Below, piece after piece: positions 1 to 13,170 of a stretch of DNA of 64,000 nucleotides (the first letter of the stretch is position 1; each line of letters starts with the position of its first letter). This stretch comes from Cenococcum geophilum 1.58 (taxonomy: Eukaryota; Ascomycota; Dothideomycetes; Gloniales; Gloniaceae). Where the stretch lies: positions 559,344 to 623,343 of the forward strand of contig KV748228.1 in NCBI GenBank assembly GCA_001692895.1. Reading direction: 5' to 3'. The position numbers and the translations under genes were made by a program. Under the pieces are notes generated by a model. It did not search any database, had not been told where the DNA came from, and saw nothing but the letters and a program-made list of their open reading frames with translations.

Positions 1-2372
1 CGTCTAAAGGTGGGATAATAGCCTTGCTATGCAGGTTGCTAGACAAAAGGCTATATAGGGTATAGTAAAACAGAGCGTAGTAGACGGGCCGTCTTCACCG
101 CTTAGGACCTGGGTTACTAGTAGAATTAACAGATCTAGCCCATTATCCGCGTTACTAGGTATCCCGTATAGTATTAAGCGCGCGGCCTAGGTACTTAAAG
201 AGGTCCAAAGGCTAATTTTAAGGCTAATAACGCCGATAACACCGCATGTTACGTCTATAGAGGGGAGCCATAATATTAATACGCCTGGCTCCTAAGATCC
301 CGCAATTCTAAACTCCTAGGAGGCCACTACTTCCAATTTATATAACACTACAATTCCTAACTCCTAAGGTACGGTCGTTCTTAATTTATAGCTAGCTATC
401 GTCCTAAATTTATAGGTAGATATTATCCTTAATTCCTAACCTATAGATATAGCTACCACCTAGCCGTATATAGCCTTAGTAGTAGGGGCTGTCTCTACGC
501 TATTTTGGAAAAGACGAGGTAATACCTAAGGGGATTTACCTGCTAAACGTCGGACAGCCTTACAAGAACGGGATAGAAATATAGATATAGTACCGTAGGA
601 GAGAGATATAACTATAGATATAGTGCTTATATTTACCTTAAGAATAAGGGCAGAATATATTAGAAAGGCAACGCCGAAGGGATAAAAAAAACTTCTTAAT
701 AGAGCTATAGATAGATAGGCTACTTAGCGTAACCTAATTAGCTAATAAGTTCGCATAAGTTACTAAAGGGGGGTTTAGGGATATTATAAGGCCCTATTAA
801 GTAAATAAGCTATTAGTTCCTATTATAGCGGGTATTAATTAACCTATAGCGCATTCTAATTGGCTAATAAGTTTATATAAGTTGCTAGAGAGAGTGCTAA
901 GGATATCATAAGGCCTATATAAGGAGGTAAAGGTCTATCCTAGCGTGGCGTAATTAGTCTATAAGATTGTATATATTAGGTTAGGTCTAGCGCCTTAGCT
1001 TATTAATAGTAAAGTAAATCCTATAATAGACCTTTACTTCTCTTTCTCTTCCTCTTTAGATATTTATAACACTATAATTTTTTTTAAAAGCCTTTAATGT
1101 CTCCTCCTACTGCCTAGGTGCTTGCGTATTTACTAAACTTCCCACTCTAAAAGGAGTAAATCCTCCTCTTTACCGCCACCCTCTTATATAGCTAACTAAG
1201 GTTAGGGACTATCCGGCGTCCTTTATAAATATTAGCCTATCTAGTTCTTAACTATTTAAGCGTCTTAAGGAGTTAGTAACTATCCTAAGGAGCTAGGAGA
1301 TAAGCAGCTATACCTTCCTTCTATTTAGTAGACCTATATACTAACATTCTTCTTAGTCCTCCTCCTTGCCCATGCTGTCCTTACCCGCGCCGCCCTTACC
1401 TACGCGCCCTCCCTTCTCCTTCTCCTCCTCCTCTCCCACCTCCCGCCCCTTTCTTTGCGCCCGCTAGCCCCGTTACGCCCACCTTCCCCCTTAGCGGCAA
1501 TAATAATAATAATAATAGTATAGTTAGCCTCGCTAGGTATATATACTATAATGCCTATTATATTAATTATTAGCTTATATATGCGTAGACCTATAACTTA
1601 GCCGCCTACCCCCGCCGCTAGCGCTGCTTTAGGTCCTTCCCTTCCTCTTACCTAGGTAGGCTTTTATACCACCTAACTTGCCAACTAGCCGCGTCTGCCT
1701 TAAAATTGGCAACTTTAGGGCAAGATTACAGACGGCTATACCGCCGTCTGCCAGGGTAAGTGGTAGTCGTCTTTCTAAACGGCTAACAGCGAGAGGAACC
1801 TCTTCTATATTAGGAGGATTATAGAAACGGAGCTAGGTAAGTAGCTCTATAGTGAGGATCGGTGCCTAGCTTACTAGGAGGGTAGTTAGGAGTACTAGGT
1901 CTACTCTAGGGTAGGCGCCTAGTAGGTATATAAGCTTAAGGACGCTTATACCCGCTGCTATATAAGGGCCCGCCCTAGTAAATGCTTTATCTTAAAGCGG
2001 GCTAAGCCTAAGCCCTAGTGGGTGTCACTAGCTCTGCCCCTACGGCCCCTATTACTAAAGGGACCGTAACTACCTCTACCTAGAGCTAGGGGTATAGGAT
2101 TAATGGCATAGGGGATAAGGGGGTAGGACTTAGTATAGTATAGCGTATCTTTAGACTTTCTTTATAGGGAAGGCTTTAACCTTGTTTTAGTGAAAGCTAG
2201 TATCTTAGAAGGGTCTAACTATAAGGCTTCTCGCGGGTAAGCTTTAACCTCGCCTAATTAGTTTAAATCCCGTATAGGTGAAGAAGCTTATATCTTAGGC
2301 AGGCCTAACTATAGGCGTTATAAGCCCTATAGATTAGGATACGCGGACTTAGCCTCTATCCCTAGAGAGAGA

Positions 2373-2575
2373 GTAGGCTTAGCGGGCCTTTACTCTGGCG
2401 GAGTAAGAGGAAAATAATAAGTAAGCATAGTAGGCCTCTGCTGGGTAGGAGATTAGGTAAATAAGCACGGCGGGCCTCTGCTTTAGATAGATAATAAATA
2501 TATAAGTAAGTATAATAGGCCTCTACTTATAGTAGAAGTAGAGTAAGCATAGTAGGCCTCTACTCTAGGTAGAAT
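2373..2575. repeat. Imperfect tandem repeat, about 5 units of 36-48 bp
   Basis: Five copies of a unit with the core TAAGCATAGTAGGCCTCTGC begin near 2373, 2421, 2461, 2506 and 2542. They differ mostly by C/T and G/A changes, as expected after RIP. The unit GGCCTCTRCT is the constant part. No function is evident. Confidence 0.7.
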
Positions 2576-2735
2576 AAATTTACTCTCTTATTCTGCCGTT
2601 AACCTACTGCTCTAATAATATAATATAATTGCGTCTATTACTAACGTATAAATAAAGGCTAGTATATAGTTGCTACACGCGGGTAATAGCCTCTACTCTT
2701 AGTAGGGGTCTATTAATATAAGCTGCTACTACTCC

Positions 2736-3140
2736 GGATATCTCCTAAACTCTTATAAATTTATATAAACTTATTAGCTAATTAGGATAAGGCTAAGGGC
2801 TTAAGGATATTATTATAGCTTAAGCGGAGGCCCTATGTTAAGATGTCTTTTATAGGTGCTAGCTGCCACTCCTTATTAAGTTCCGCTAATATAGGCCTCC
2901 AAATATCTCCTAAACTTATATAAACTTATATAAACTTATTAGCCAATTAGGATAAGGCGGAGGGTTAGGTTAAGATATATTATCTAGCTAATAGCTTCTT
3001 AGGGCCTATTAACGTAGGCTTCGGCCCCCAATCTAGAGATCTCCTAAACTTATACCAACTTATATAAACTTATTAGCCAATTAGAATAAGGCTAGGGCCT
3101 TTAGTTAAGACGTTTTATACAGGTAGTAGCCTTATATAAT
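2736..3140. repeat. Three copies of a repeat of about 150 bp
   Basis: Three copies start near 2736, 2899 and 3034. Each opens with a version of ATCTCCTAAACTTATATAAA followed by CTTATTAGCCAATTAGGATAAGG, and each continues with GAGG or AGGG, TTAAGAYGT and a TTTTATA tract. The opening part is the same short motif found dispersed elsewhere in the first 13.5 kb. Confidence 0.6.
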
Positions 3141-3694
3141 TTTAATAATGGACTAAAGCGTCCTACACTTTATAGTGGTTTGTGCTGCCCTAGCTAAGGA
3201 ATAAAATAAAGTAGTAATGCCGGCGTTGCCGTTATAGTTGTTGTTTCCTAGTAATGGTTTAAGGGGAGTTAATATTTTAGGTCCTGGGTAGCTAGTATAC
3301 GGGCGTATAGCAGTACCTAGTGCCGGGCGGCTTCTCCTCCTTATGGTATTTCCTAAATATCCTCCTTTTAAGTTATTATCGTCCTAGGGTCTAGGGCCTA
3401 TAGTAGGTAGTTAAGGGGTATAGCGAACCCCTAAGTAGTGGGCTTTAATTGGCTAATAAGTTCGTAAGAGTTCGGGAGATATCTAGGTCTAGGGGCAGGC
3501 CGGGAAGAAAAAAAATTTAGGAGCTATTAGGAATAGGGTTAGTAACCTAAGGGGTTTAGCCTTATCCTAATTAGCTAATAAGTTTATATAAGTTTAGGAG
3601 ATATCCGGATTAAGTTTATCGGCCTAGCTTATACTTTAAATTATCTACCCTTAGGTTTAAATCCTAAAGCTAAACCTATACGTTCCAAGCTCCA

Positions 3695-3886
3695 TGTCAC
3701 GGGACGAGGCAGTGGCTACAAGACATATATATTCGAGGAGTCTACAAGACGTTGCGCGATCGATCGTAAGGGTCAAGGGCGTAAGGAGGTGATATACCTA
3801 CGCGTAGCTAACATAAGCTGTACGCGAGGTGTACGCGAGAGCACAGGGCTCTCCTATGGAGGCCCCTGCGGTGGGGTTCCGTGACA
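3695..3886 (-). repeat. 3' LTR of gypsy element A
   Basis: 192 bp, TGTCAC...GTGACA, matching 9833-10024. The termini are inverted TG/CA. It is the 3' LTR because the polypurine tract lies on its inner side. It is preceded by the target duplication CTCCA. Confidence 0.93.
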
Positions 3887-4033
3887 CTACCCCCCCTCCT
3901 ATAGAGGCGGAGCTCCGGCGACGCTATGGTTACTATATATATATAAAAGGGACACTTAGGGTATAGAAAAGAAGAAAGGGGGGTATCGCTAAAGGCTTAA
4001 AACAACGTTATGTAATAAGGCTTGGCATTTAAG

Positions 4034-4087
4034 AATCTAACTAATTAAATAACTTTAACCGCTAGTTAAAGTTCCTGGACATCTTAA
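4034..4087 (-). repeat. Conserved palindromic segment in gypsy element A
   Basis: A segment of about 54 nt, shared with 36541-36590 and 41266-41320, lies between the chromodomain end and the polypurine tract. Its core is a near-palindrome with arms AACTTTAACCG and TAGTTAAAGTT. The second arm differs from a perfect match by changes expected from RIP. Confidence 0.7.
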
Positions 4088-4259
4088 CAATATTCCGGTT
4101 ATATAATTGCACTTTACCGCAATCTAACGGCAATCTAATAGCAATTTGCCCCTACGTGGTAATGTACAACGGTTTAACTCTATAAGGGCTCCCATAGAGG
4201 ATTAGGTATAAAATCTCTGCTTAGGCCCGGTTTCTATAGGTTCGCGTAGTAAAAGTCGC

Positions 4260-7200
4260 TAATTAGATCCTTTGCATTTTTAAAGTCTTCCTATAGTTGC
4301 TATTCTGGCTAATCTATATTAAATCCTATATATATAGCTCTATAGTAGAGCCATCATCCTCTACCTTTGCTAAAGTATTTAGAGTTAATAATTTATTTAA
4401 CGGTCCACTCCTCGTGGTTCTTGTCTTCGTTCTTATCTTAGATTAATACTAGTAGGGGTTTAGGCTATATCTGCCCCGGTAAAGGGTTAGGCTAGTGAAG
4501 GTATAGTAGCTATAGGTAAAATATAGGCTATATCCCGCGGGTGGCTAGGGCAGGTAGGAGCTCTAGCTTATATACGGCTCCCCTATTAATAACTCGTTTA
4601 ATTAAGTAGGGGCCAAGGTTCTTATAATTAAGTGACTTTATAGGCCTCTATATAGAGATATTGCGTATATCTAGCTATACCCAGTCGCCAACACGCATCT
4701 CCGGTAGTGGCGTTCTATAACGGTTAGCGAAGTAGGCCTACTTTACTTAAGCCTAGGCCATTTCTCCCTTACAGTAGTTAAGTAGATTTTTTATATAGTC
4801 TGCATACTAGTCGGCAAGTAGCATCTTAAGGCGTTTTCTATATGGCAGTTTCTTATTAATAGGTTCTAGTAGTTCTATGCCAGATTAGGGGTAATATCCC
4901 TTATTTGCGAAGAACGGGGTAAGTCCTATAGTAGTTAAGACGTAGTTATTTGCTGCGAATTTACCTAGTAGGAGGTAATCCACCTAGTTATCTTAACTAT
5001 AGGCGACTACCTATCGTAGGTACGCTTTTATGCTAGTATTAGTATTTTCCAGTTACCCAGTAGTTTTATAGTAAAAGGATGTAGACATCTTAATAAAGAT
5101 GCCAAGGCGTTAGCAGATTCGTCTCTATATATTAGAGCCAAACTATATACCTCGGTCAGATATAATCGAGTTAGGTAACCTATATAATCAGTAAATTTCG
5201 CGAAGGAAGGCGTTAGTGACGTTACTAACGGCTACGCCTTCAGTTAGGACGTAGTGGCGCTCTTTTATAAGTCGGTATATTATCATAAGGATGTTCTTAT
5301 AGGTACGGCCATATCGCTTATAAGGTGGTAGGTTAACAACAAAATCTATAGCAATATCTACCTATCGTTGTATAGGTACTAGTAGAGGGTATAGTAGTCC
5401 TTAGTACTTTATATTAAAGGCCTTAGCGCGCTTACAACTGTAGCAGGCGCCTATAAAGCGTTTAACTAAGTCTATTATTTTAGGCCAGAAGTAGTATTGG
5501 CTAAGAAGCTTATAGGTTCCTCCTCTGCCTAGGTGGCCGCTTAATCAGAGGTCGTAGGCCATTTAGATTAGTTGCCGTTATAGATTTTCTAAGTTAGGGA
5601 TAAATAAACGGCCTCTATAATAAAGCCTATTCTCTTTTACTTCTAAGGCTGCTATATTAATCTAACCTAAGCTTTAGAGTTTAGTCGGCAGCGTATAGGC
5701 GCCGGCGGTCTTTACGGCAATAAGTTAATATAGTAATGGGTTAATAGAGGTGTTATATGCCGTGGTAATAAGCTTATTAATTTTAGAAGGTAATTCTAGT
5801 TCTATAGTGTGGAGCTAAGGTACAGTTAGCTCTATTGTAGGTAGCATACCTAGGGCTAAATTCCATACTTTTAGGATCGTCTATTATTGGAACTAGTTAC
5901 GGGGGTTATCTTTAGACTAAGGAAGGTCTTATAAGCGGCGTGTTAGGCTATTAGGCTTAGTACCTTATACTCCTAGCCTATATGCAATTTTAAAGTTAAA
6001 ACCAGAGAGGAACTCGTTCCAGCGTACTTAGCGTTAGTTTAGCTATTTCGTAGTTATAAAGTACTTAAGGTTACAATAATCCGTAAGGACTTTAGTTGGC
6101 TAGTTAGGTTCTGCTAAGGAGAGTTCTAGTTAAAATTCCTTAAACGCTTATATAATTATAAGAAGTTCCTTATTATAGATCTCGTAGTTATATTCTTATA
6201 GTATAAGCTTAGACGAATAGAATACGACTAGGTGGAGGAGACCGTTATCGCCTATCTAGAAGAGGACGCCTGCGTTAACATAGTCTAAGGAGTTAGTCTT
6301 AAAATAGAGTTGTTATCCTAGTATAAAGTAAGCTAGAATAGGTGCTTTAGTAAAAGCATCTTTAAGGTCTTAGAACGCCTTTTTGCATTTAGGCGTCTAG
6401 ATAAAACGTAGATATATTTTTCTTCCTTTCGCGGAAAGGCCCTTTATTCGCATTATTGCTATAAGTGGTGCTATAACACCTAAGAAGTTATATATAAATT
6501 TTTAATAGAAGTTAGCAAAACCGAGGAAAGCTTATACGTCTTTAATGCAATTAGGGGTTTACTATTTAGTAATTGTGTATACCTTCTTGGGGTCTATACG
6601 GACACCCTTAGTAGTAACGATTAGTCTAAGGTATTTTACTTCTATAACTAAGAATTCGCACTTCTTTAAATTAATATAAAATCCTACGTCCCTAAGGCGC
6701 TATAGGACCTTTTAAACGTGCTCGGTATACTTAAAAGGGTTATTACTATAAATAAGTATATCGTCCAAGTACGCAGAGCAGAAGTCGTCAAGGTAATCCT
6801 ATAAGGCGTTATTAATATAGCTTTAGAAGCTGCCTGGGCCGTTATATACGCTAAAGGGCATAATAGTATATTCGAATTGGCCAAAGCGCGATACGAATGC
6901 GGTTTTCCATTCGTTACCTTCTTATATTCGGAGGCGGTTAAAGGCGGCAATAATATCGAGCTTGGTATAGATTTTAGCTTAGCTAAGCTGCTTAAGAGTC
7001 TTATGTATAAGCAGTACGGGGTATCGGTTCTTAATCGTAATAGCGTTAAGTCCTCTATAGTCAACGCAGAATTAAATACCTCCTCCTAGCTTTTTAGTAA
7101 GGAGGATAGGGGCGGCTGCTAGGGACATACTGGGGCGAATAAACCCTTTATTAAGGTGTTCGTTAATATACTTTTTAATAACTAGAAGTTCGTCTTTTAA

Positions 7201-9700
7201 TATTAGGTAGAGTCTTTTATAGAGTAGCGTTTTTCCTTATTTAATATTAATAGCATAGTTATTAGGTCGATATAGGGGGAGTATATCTACGCTCTTTTAT
7301 AAGCACATGTTAATAAAGTTATGGTACCTCTTAAAAAGGAGCTTATGGAGTTCCTTATTAGTAAGTCCTTTTTTAAGCTTTATAAACTTCTTAAAGTCTA
7401 AAGGTAAAAGTCCATAGAGTTCTATGGGGGCATTGTTTTCTAGGAGGTTAATTATATCTATCCTATTACTATAGAGGACGTAGTTCTATTCTTTATTAAG
7501 CTTATATAGTTATAATTAGGAGGCTACGGTAACAGTCTAGCCTTTCCTACGTACTATACGGTAGAAGGCCGCGACACTTATATAGTAGTAGTTAGTCGTA
7601 GATAAGGTAATAAGGGGTTCCTTAGGTTAGTATTTTAGGGAGTAGATAGAGGCGGCTAGGCTATATCCTAGGCAGGTCTCTCTACAGTATTTAGAGTTAA
7701 AGGTTACTTCTCTCTTTTTCCAGTTAATAGCGGGGTTATATTATTTAAGCTAGTTTATTCTAAGGATAATAGGGTAGTTAGTAAGTAGTGTAATATAGGC
7801 CCAGAGTTCTTCCTGGTGCCTATTTATGTCTAGGTAGAGTTATACTATATAGGTAATCTTCTATACGGTATAACTACCATTAGCAAGTTATAGGGCGCGG
7901 GCTTTAGTAAGGGGTAAGGTAGGTAGGTTATAAATACACACGAATTAGGTATTTATAAATTTATTAGTAGCTCCGCAATTAATTATAGAATAGCTTTTAT
8001 ATTATTTTTTGGCAGTAGTTCCTATTACGGGTAAAACTATCTATTTCCGTCCATTTATTTTTACTAAGTTATCTATTAAGTAGGCTAATATATAGATCCC
8101 CTTATTATTAGGGCGTCCCAACCTACGACTTAGGGCTAAAACTTGGCGTTTTCCGTTTCCGTATCTAACTCTACCACTATTACTACATCTTTGTCTTATA
8201 TAGTAGTGGCACATAGCAACATATTTAGTATTTAAGGTACTAGGTTAGGTATTAGGCGGCGGCTGCTAAACCTAGCCATTAGGCAGTTTAGGCTATAGCT
8301 ATAACAGCCTTCTTAACAACATCTATAGCAACGCTTTAGCTTCCAGAGTAGCTCACATTCTCCATCTAGTAGCTTCTATAGAAAGGTTGATATTAGAACC
8401 AGTAGTATTACTTAGGGTAGTAGGCGTCGGTAGTTTGGTAGGTCCGGAGGGCTTCTATAGGGAGGTCTTTAGGTAGAGGTTTATAGTAGCAATCTAATTT
8501 AGTCGTCGTTTAATCTTCTATATAGCTGCTACCATATTATAAATATTATTATAGTTATAGCTGGCGGCTGCGTAACTAAGGCAATAAGTAACTTTTTTAA
8601 GGAGATCTTTCTAGTCTTTAGTATCGTCTCGGGCAAGGGCTCTGGTATATTCCTAGAATTTAACATAGAACTTGTTAAATAATTCGGTGGGGCTTATCTT
8701 TAGGGCACGTAGTTTAGCTCGGTTGATAGCCAGTAGGTTGTAATTACGGTACATTAGGTTAAGATCATTAAGGACTTCTTAGTAGGACTACTACTTCTAG
8801 GGGCCATTAGTCTCCCATTAGGCGAAGAGTCTGTTAAACGGTATACCCTTTATTCGCCCAATAATATAGCCAATCTTAGTATCTTCCATAGGAAAAAGGC
8901 AGGCGCTCTAAGTTAGTTTCTCGCGGATTTACATCTTCTAGTAGCTATATTCTTTGCGGTCTCCCTAGAAAACTAAGGGATTAGGGTAACGTATATTAGA
9001 CCCTATAGTAGCAGCTTAGGTTCGGTTATTATAGCTTTTGTTATTACTTTAGTAGGGGTTCCCATTAGATAAGGCTGCTCGGCGCTAACCCTTCGTTAAG
9101 CATTAAGTAGGTAAAGTTGCCAGGGGCGTAGAGACTTAAGTAGCGTTATATATAGTAGAAAGGTGTCTAGCATTATTACGAATATGCTTATTAAGCTAAG
9201 ATTATAGGTATTTAATTGTGCCTTCTCTTTTAGTAACCGTAGCAATAAGTACAATCTTAGCCTTCTTTAACTGTTAGACGTCGCGTTCAGACACGCGGAG
9301 GTTATCTTCGGTTTCTTAACGTGTGTTATTGGCGAGCGCCTCGCGAGCTTATAAGTCTTAGATAATATCGCGATCTTAGGCAGTACGCATCTCGGCTTAT
9401 ATAAGCTTTAGGTAGTAGTTCTATAGAAGGCGGTAGTATTTATTAGATTCTCGTGCTACCATTTTTATAAACATCTTAGCGTCTCGTATTTCGATTTTGA
9501 TAGGTAGTAGCCCTTCCGCTTACTTATCCGTAGTTATATAGTTAATAAAAGATAAAACATTATCAGTGTCCATCTCCTTAGGGGTTAAGGCTAGGGCTAA
9601 TAAATCAAATTCTCCTAGGATTAATTAGCATCGTAGGTTAAGTATAGGTATTAGATTGTTCTTTAGGTTTAATATAGTGGCTAGTAAGGAATATTGTCTT
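4260..9700 (-). pseudogene. gag-pol relic of gypsy element A
   Basis: Damaged coding region read on the minus strand from gag (high coordinates) to integrase and chromodomain (low coordinates). Firm landmarks are YLDDFCSAYLDDILIYS at about 6741-6794, and the following FLGFANFY and YVLSRRLNAK-type RNase H connection. Frames are broken by many stops, and no stretch is long enough to be functional. Family knowledge: gag, protease, reverse transcriptase, RNase H and integrase are made as one or two polyproteins. Exact protein boundaries cannot be set from the damaged sequence. Confidence 0.8.
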
Positions 9701-9832
9701 ACTATTATGGGTTCCTTAGAAGTATAAAGTAAGGTAACTTATAGGCACACTACTTCTAGCAGCGCCTGTAGTATTGCGGAGACGTAGAATTGGTCATAGG
9801 CTGGGTATTAGTAGTAAAAAGGCGCAACGTAA

Positions 9833-10024
9833 TGTCATAGGACGAGGCAGTGGCTACAAGACGTATGTATTCAAGGAGTCTACAAGACGTTGCGCGATCA
9901 ATCGTAAGGGTCAAGGGCGTAAGGAGGTGATATACCTACGCGTAGCTGACATAAGCTATACGCAAGGTGTACGCGAGAGCACGGGGCTCTCCTATAGAGG
10001 CCCCTGCGGTGGGGTTCCGTAACA
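9833..10024 (-). repeat. 5' LTR of gypsy element A
   Basis: 192 bp, TGTCAT...GTAACA, the partner of 3695-3886. It is followed by the target duplication CTCCA at 10025-10029. An open frame of 82 codons across it is an LTR by-product, not a gene. Confidence 0.93.
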
Positions 10025-10269
10025 CTCCAAAAAGTGGTAATACCTTTATTATTAATTTAAAGTGCTATAGAACGACGTAGCTTGTCTAGTATAGACTAGT
10101 ATAGGGCGACCGTCTAATATAGTTAAGGCTATATATAGGGCCGGGGTAAAGGGGCCTCGCAGGATAGAGGAGATAAAGACTTACAGGGCGAACTAGAGAG
10201 GAAAGCCGCGCTCTAATTGGCCGATAAGTTCGTATAAGTACCCCTAAGTTTATAGGCTATTTAGAGCCT

Positions 10270-13170
10270 CCTAACTAGTAAAAGGCACATTAGAAGTAAG
10301 ATCTAGTTCCTCTATATTACCTAGCCCATCTCTAATAGCGTTAGTAAAGTCTTATATATCTATAAAGCTAGTTAAGTCCTCTATATCTAAAGGAGAATAG
10401 GAGGTAGTAACTAAACACGGACCCCGTATATGGACCTAGTTAAACTTATTAACTTTCCTCGCTAGAACTTCTACTCTAGTACTAAAAATGTTATAAGAAT
10501 TAAATAGGCGTAGGCCTACCAGCTGTGCTAGTTACCGCAATATAGCTAGGTTGCTAGAATAGAGATTCTAAGCAAGTATAAATATATTAAGGTCCGCCTT
10601 TGCCTGTATATAGGTACCTAACATCTTCTTACTAAACGTATTTTCTATCTTACTACGTAACATTCTAACTATTGTATTTAATAAGCATACTTAATTAAAT
10701 ATAATATTTATATTATAAGTAGAGTTCTTATAGTACTTTATCTTGATCTTATAGCTTTTATTTAAGTACTCTAGCCTAAGATTAATAGCCTTATGCTTGT
10801 TTAGAGCTCTAAGCTAGTTTACTAACCTAGAGAATAGGATTACGTGCTAAAGTTTGGGCGAATTAACCGACGTAAGATTCTACCGATAGAATAGCATCTC
10901 TTAACCATAATTATACTATAACGCGCCAAAGAAGAATATAATAAGGGGGTTAATAAGCCGCCGTAGTATACCTATATTGGCATGCTTAATAGTATGCTAA
11001 ACAGTAAGTAGAAGCTTAACTTCCTAAAGCATGCAACATATTATCCGAAACTTAATATTATTATACTTTACGCCTGTCCACGCGTCCTAAGAAAAGGCGT
11101 CGCGCTAGATCTTATTAATAATATTTAGGAACTGCTCGGGAGTAAGACAGCTAATGGCCTAGGTAGTGTCTTTAATGCACTTAGGGGAAGACGGGTTAGA
11201 TAGGGTATCTAGGTTAGACGGTTTAGATAAATCAGGCATACTAATTCTAAAGCCTTAACGCTATATGGCAGTATAGAAGAGGGCGGTTATACGCGCTATA
11301 AAACCCCATTTAATAATAGGTACCAACTTATAGTATTTAGCATTCTCTTACGTAATTATAGAGCAATTCTATAGTATTATATTAGACCGTAGATAATAAT
11401 AAGCCTCCTCTTACTTATTCTTGGGCGTAAAGTGTATACGTATAAGAGTACTGTATAGATTTATCTTAATGTAGAACCACGTAGGTATACCAAGCAGCTA
11501 GTCCTAACGGTTAAAAGGGCGGCTAGCATAAATCTGCTCCTGTTTTACCAACCTAATATAATACGCAGTAAGCTGGTCACTATAGGCAAGCCAGAGCCGC
11601 TTAGTAAAATCGTTAGAAGTAGTGCTGCTATAAGGGTTATCTAGAGCCTAGAGACTAAGCTAATTAAGGAAGATGCTTTTATAGACGCTATAGGTACCCT
11701 AGATAGTACCCTTATTCTCTATAATAGCACCAAACTGCTAGAATTTGGTCTTCCCATTGCTAATATATTGTATACTTGGCATCTAAGGAAAAAAATCACT
11801 ATCTTTAAAGATACGCTCTATACTAGTAAGGTAAATCCCCTTTATTGCGTTAGTAATAAGGTAACGGCTAATTTATAGTAATAACTCGTCGCCAAAGCTA
11901 GGAGAGCGGTAGATGTCCTTAATATTTAGCGGGATAGTTAAATTGTATATTAACTAACATAGCCCTAATAGAGGCAGTTTAGGATAATAGACGATGGTAG
12001 TAGTTATTAAGGAGTGTATAATAGACGTATAACCAAGTAGCTTATCGCGCTTTATATCCTTAAAGTTTATATTATTATATATAACAACTATCTAGGGGTC
12101 ATGCGCTAGCGTTATAAGATGCCTCTATAGATATTAGCCCCTAGCTAGCTAGTAGTCTATAAAGGCTATACTAATTAGCTTATAAGTTTATAAGAGTTTA
12201 TATAAGTTCGGCTAAAAGGCCGGTGCTAATAGATATATAGTGCTGATATAAAAACTAACATACCTTTGCCTCTTTAGCAATACTACCTATAGTACAATTT
12301 GCGGAATAATAACTATAGTATAATCTAAAGCCAGCTAATATCTTAAATACCCTTCTTTTTATACTAGAGCCTATAAGATATATATCCACTACTAAAGAAA
12401 AGAAATTAGACTACTTCTTAGCCCGAGAGAAACAAATTATACTAGTAATAGTATATGCCCACCTCACTAGCGTATCCTGGCTATTTACCTTCTAGTCCTC
12501 TGCTTTCTAATTGCTATAACTAGCCCTATACGCCCGCTAATTGCTAAGTAGTTATATTAAGGTTGCATGCCATCCTAGGGCAGTATCCTACATAGAGCGG
12601 AAGGCAATATTAAAGTCTAAGTCCTTAATTTTCAACGTTTTATTAAATATAGTAAAATATAGTTCCTAGATAAGGCGATCTAACTCCGCAGTATATAACT
12701 CTATTTATATATATAGGATATTACTTAGCTACGGGTTTCTTATAACTACATTTAATAGAACCTAACGCTACTGCCTAACGCAACTATACCAACGGTACTT
12801 AATTATAATTCCCTTCTCCCCTATATCATCCGCCCTAACCTAAGCAGATAATAACTAAGCGAAGCTCTAACCTTCTTCTTTTAATATGTTAACTACGGCT
12901 TATAACCTCCGCGCGCGCTTTTCCTACCTCCTACAACGCCTTAATAAAGGCTTAGGCGCTTTATTCTTATTACTACCCGTCTAGTTATCGCCTATATTAT
13001 TATCACTATTAGAGAAGGAGGGCTTAGATAGTTTAATAATGTTTTCTAACTAGCTAGAAAGGCTAGAAATAGAGGGAGGATAGCTAGGGGTGTCTTAGTC
13101 GGAGTAACGCCCACTTAGGGCACGGCTGGGCTCTATTGCGGATGGATTCTATAGAGTGGGAGGAGGGCTT
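10270..13170 (-). pseudogene. Relic of a large DUF6589-like protein
   Basis: Read on the minus strand, one coherent frame runs from about 12130 down to about 10530, broken only by TAG/TAA where Trp or Gln is expected. Segments include NNINFKDIKRDKLLGYTS, SDQLTAYYIRLVKQEQ, LLGIPTWFYIKIN and LEYLNKSYKIKIKYYKNS. This order (an N-terminal NFN-like box, a GDQLT-type box, a PALFH-like box, then HLN...IK) matches my knowledge of the DUF6589 family, a large uncharacterised fungal family often found as dispersed copies. The N-terminal part upstream of 12130 looks interrupted, possibly by an intron that contains a copy of the dispersed motif (12171-12219). The ends are approximate. RIP of this sequence implies that it existed as a repeat. 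Confidence 0.72.

Larger units (their letters stand above)
1..3694. repeat. RIP-degraded repeat block, unassigned relics
   Basis: AT-rich, TpA-rich sequence with no intact reading frame. Two plus-strand stretches read as damaged protein, with stops that are nearly all TAG or TAA. They lie near 500-725 and near 1800-2110, and I cannot assign either to a family. The block also carries a tandem repeat at 2373-2575, a longer repeat at 2736-3140 and several copies of a dispersed short motif (see findings). It ends at the target duplication of the gypsy element that starts at 3695. Confidence 0.7.
3695..10024 (-). mobile_element. Ty3/gypsy LTR retrotransposon A (chromovirus), RIP-degraded, full length
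   Basis: Complete element of 6330 bp bounded by two 192-bp LTRs and the exact 5-bp target duplication CTCCA (3690-3694 and 10025-10029). The coding sense is the minus strand. The reverse-transcriptase signature YLDDILIYS reads at 6741-6770. Integrase follows towards low coordinates, and a chromodomain-like segment (EWTVKEI...YYRAIYIGF) lies near 4290-4440. A poly-C run at 3890-3897 is, on the coding strand, the polypurine tract next to the 3' LTR. Gag is expected between about 8.2 and 9.7 kb. All frames are interrupted by TAG/TAA, so the element is dead. Confidence 0.93.

Noticed and set aside
2373..2575. Possible CRISPR-like array
   Set aside because: The units are imperfect, with no unique spacers of constant length, and the organism is a eukaryote. 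It is a plain tandem repeat.
9774..10022. Plus-strand frame of 82 codons, Arg-rich
   Set aside because: Lies almost wholly in the LTR of gypsy element A; the same sequence occurs in the other LTR.
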